From a virus: a stretch of 31,344 bases of DNA. Location: IMG/VR virus record IMGVR_UViG_3300030380_001620, positions 1-31,344 of that record; one strand, given 5' to 3'. The notes below the pieces were generated by a model, which was given only the letters and a program-made list of their open reading frames with translations, made no database searches and was not told the DNA's origin. Below, piece by piece: positions 30,599 through 31,344 of the stretch. Position 1 is the first letter of the stretch, and each line of letters begins with the position of its first letter. The translations under genes were made by a program, and so were the position numbers.

Positions 30599-31301
30599 GT
30601 TCACATCCAATTCAAAGATAGTAAATGCTAAAATGTCCAACATGATAGCTAGGCAAACACCGTTTGCTATTTCCCGTGCATTAAATGAAAGTGCCAAGAC
30701 GTTAATCAAGAAAAATAAACAAGATATGCAAATGATCTTTGATAGACCCGTGGCGTTTACCTTAAATGCTTTCTTCTTTCGATTTGCAAAAAAGGGGCAA
30801 ACATCAGTTAAGATTAGACGTAAGGATAAAGCAGTCGGTAAGCATTATCTAGAAGTTCAGGAAGATGGTGGACTACGGCCACAAACAGGAATAGAAAAAG
30901 CTTTTGCAATGAACTTACCATATTCAGGATTATTGCAACATCTTGTACCAACCAAAGCAGCACCATTAAATAAAGCTGGTAATATGTCACAAGGCTTTAG
31001 AAATAAAATGATGTCAGCCATGCAAGTGGCGCGTGATCCACAGATGCGTAGTCGCAGCAAGGGAAAACAATTCTTTGTACCAGCAGAGACGCACCCATTA
31101 GGCAAAGGACGTAGGGCTGGTGTTTATATGCGAACCAGTGCTGGTAATGCAAAGAAGATGTTAAACTTCATACCAAACAGGATAAGTTATACACCAAGAT
31201 TGAAATTTGAACAGCGTATGAACAAGTATGCAAGTATAATTTATCCAAAGAAGCTAAAGGCGGCAATGAGACATGCTCTGGCAACTGCTAAACTACGATA
31301 A
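30582..31301 (+). CDS. Minor tail protein Z-like (tail completion)
   Basis: The 239-residue protein starts MVMSFKFTSNSKIVNAKMSN and then has FAISRALNESAKTLIKKNKQ and MIFDRPVAFTLNAFFFRFAK. The ALN.sAk..........vFDRP..fTlNa....A pattern is that of lambda gpZ-like minor tail proteins, which complete the proximal tail end before it joins the head. A basic C terminus with QFFVPAETHPLGKGRRAGVY follows. ATG 30582 with AGGG 7 bases upstream is chosen. In lambda this gene lies between FII and U; here it is last before cos and the terminase, so on a circular map it is the gene upstream of packaging, not in the tail cluster. Confidence 0.75.
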   Translation: MVMSFKFTSNSKIVNAKMSNMIARQTPFAISRALNESAKTLIKKNKQDMQMIFDRPVAFTLNAFFFRFAKKGQTSVKIRRKDKAVGKHYLEVQEDGGLRPQTGIEKAFAMNLPYSGLLQHLVPTKAAPLNKAGNMSQGFRNKMMSAMQVARDPQMRSRSKGKQFFVPAETHPLGKGRRAGVYMRTSAGNAKKMLNFIPNRISYTPRLKFEQRMNKYASIIYPKKLKAAMRHALATAKLR

Positions 31302-31332
31302 TCTAGGTTCTTTAACGTATACCCCTGCTACG
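31302..31332. other. Non-coding right end leading into candidate cos
   Basis: The stretch after the Z-like stop holds a short inverted repeat TACCC/GGGTA around CTGCTAC (about 31320-31336), which runs into the terminal repeat. Together with 1-64 it forms an untranslated block of about 95 bases between the last gene and the terminase, the expected place for cos. Confidence 0.4.
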
Positions 31333-31344
31333 GGTAATTCGGAC
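31333..31344. repeat. Right copy of 12-bp terminal direct repeat
   Basis: GGTAATTCGGAC ends the window and equals bases 2-13. The preceding base differs (G here, T at position 1), so the repeat is exactly 12 bases. Confidence 0.75.

Overview
This 31.3 kb window looks like an essentially complete genome of a small, AT-rich, lambda-type tailed phage (long non-contractile tail). Evidence: a full packaging, head, tail, lysis and replication gene set; nearly unbroken overlapping genes; no bacterial housekeeping gene; and the same 12-bp sequence at both ends (2-13 and 31333-31344), which suggests the ends join or represent a cohesive-end (cos) site. The GpA-type terminase fits cos packaging. No integrase, transposase, tRNA, CRISPR array or DNA polymerase was found. 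The gene families (GTA-type 3-TM holin, GH108 lysin, marine-phage fibre proteins) suggest a marine, probably alphaproteobacterial, host; that is inference.

Layout. 65-8087: terminase small and large subunits, gpW-like joining protein, portal, an unusual single-frame fusion of accessory domains, prohead protease, scaffold and HK97-fold major capsid protein, then head completion and tail terminator proteins. 8100-14922: tail tube, tail chaperone with a programmed -1 frameshift into a second (T-type) segment, a short tape measure, distal tail proteins, a K-like protein and a J-like tip protein. 14919-21178: fibre, chaperone and adsorption region, including a protein with about 17 GSFTLTGQ-like repeats. 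21175-23654: lysis region with several small membrane proteins (one with an EF-hand), a GTA-type holin and a GH108 endolysin.

25876-23644 is a leftward operon of very small, translationally coupled genes ending in an N6/N4 DNA methyltransferase. It diverges at 25877-26000 from the rightward replication operon. The divergence region carries candidate promoters and repeated TATTCTAGA sites, and the first rightward gene is a ribbon-helix-helix regulator, so an autoregulated switch is likely. The rightward operon encodes a PD-(D/E)XK nuclease, a RecE-like exonuclease, an SSB-like protein with an E. coli-like acidic tip, a terminator, a primase-helicase, and a gene overlying iteron-like repeats and a dyad (candidate origin). 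It ends with a lambda Z-like tail protein that is displaced from the tail cluster and lies just upstream of cos and terminase on the circular map.

The most notable items are the capsid fusion with nested ribosome-binding sites, the frameshifted tail chaperone (whose second half would be missed by simple ORF calling), the coupled micro-gene operon with its 7-codon leader, the regulatory switch, and the candidate replication origin.
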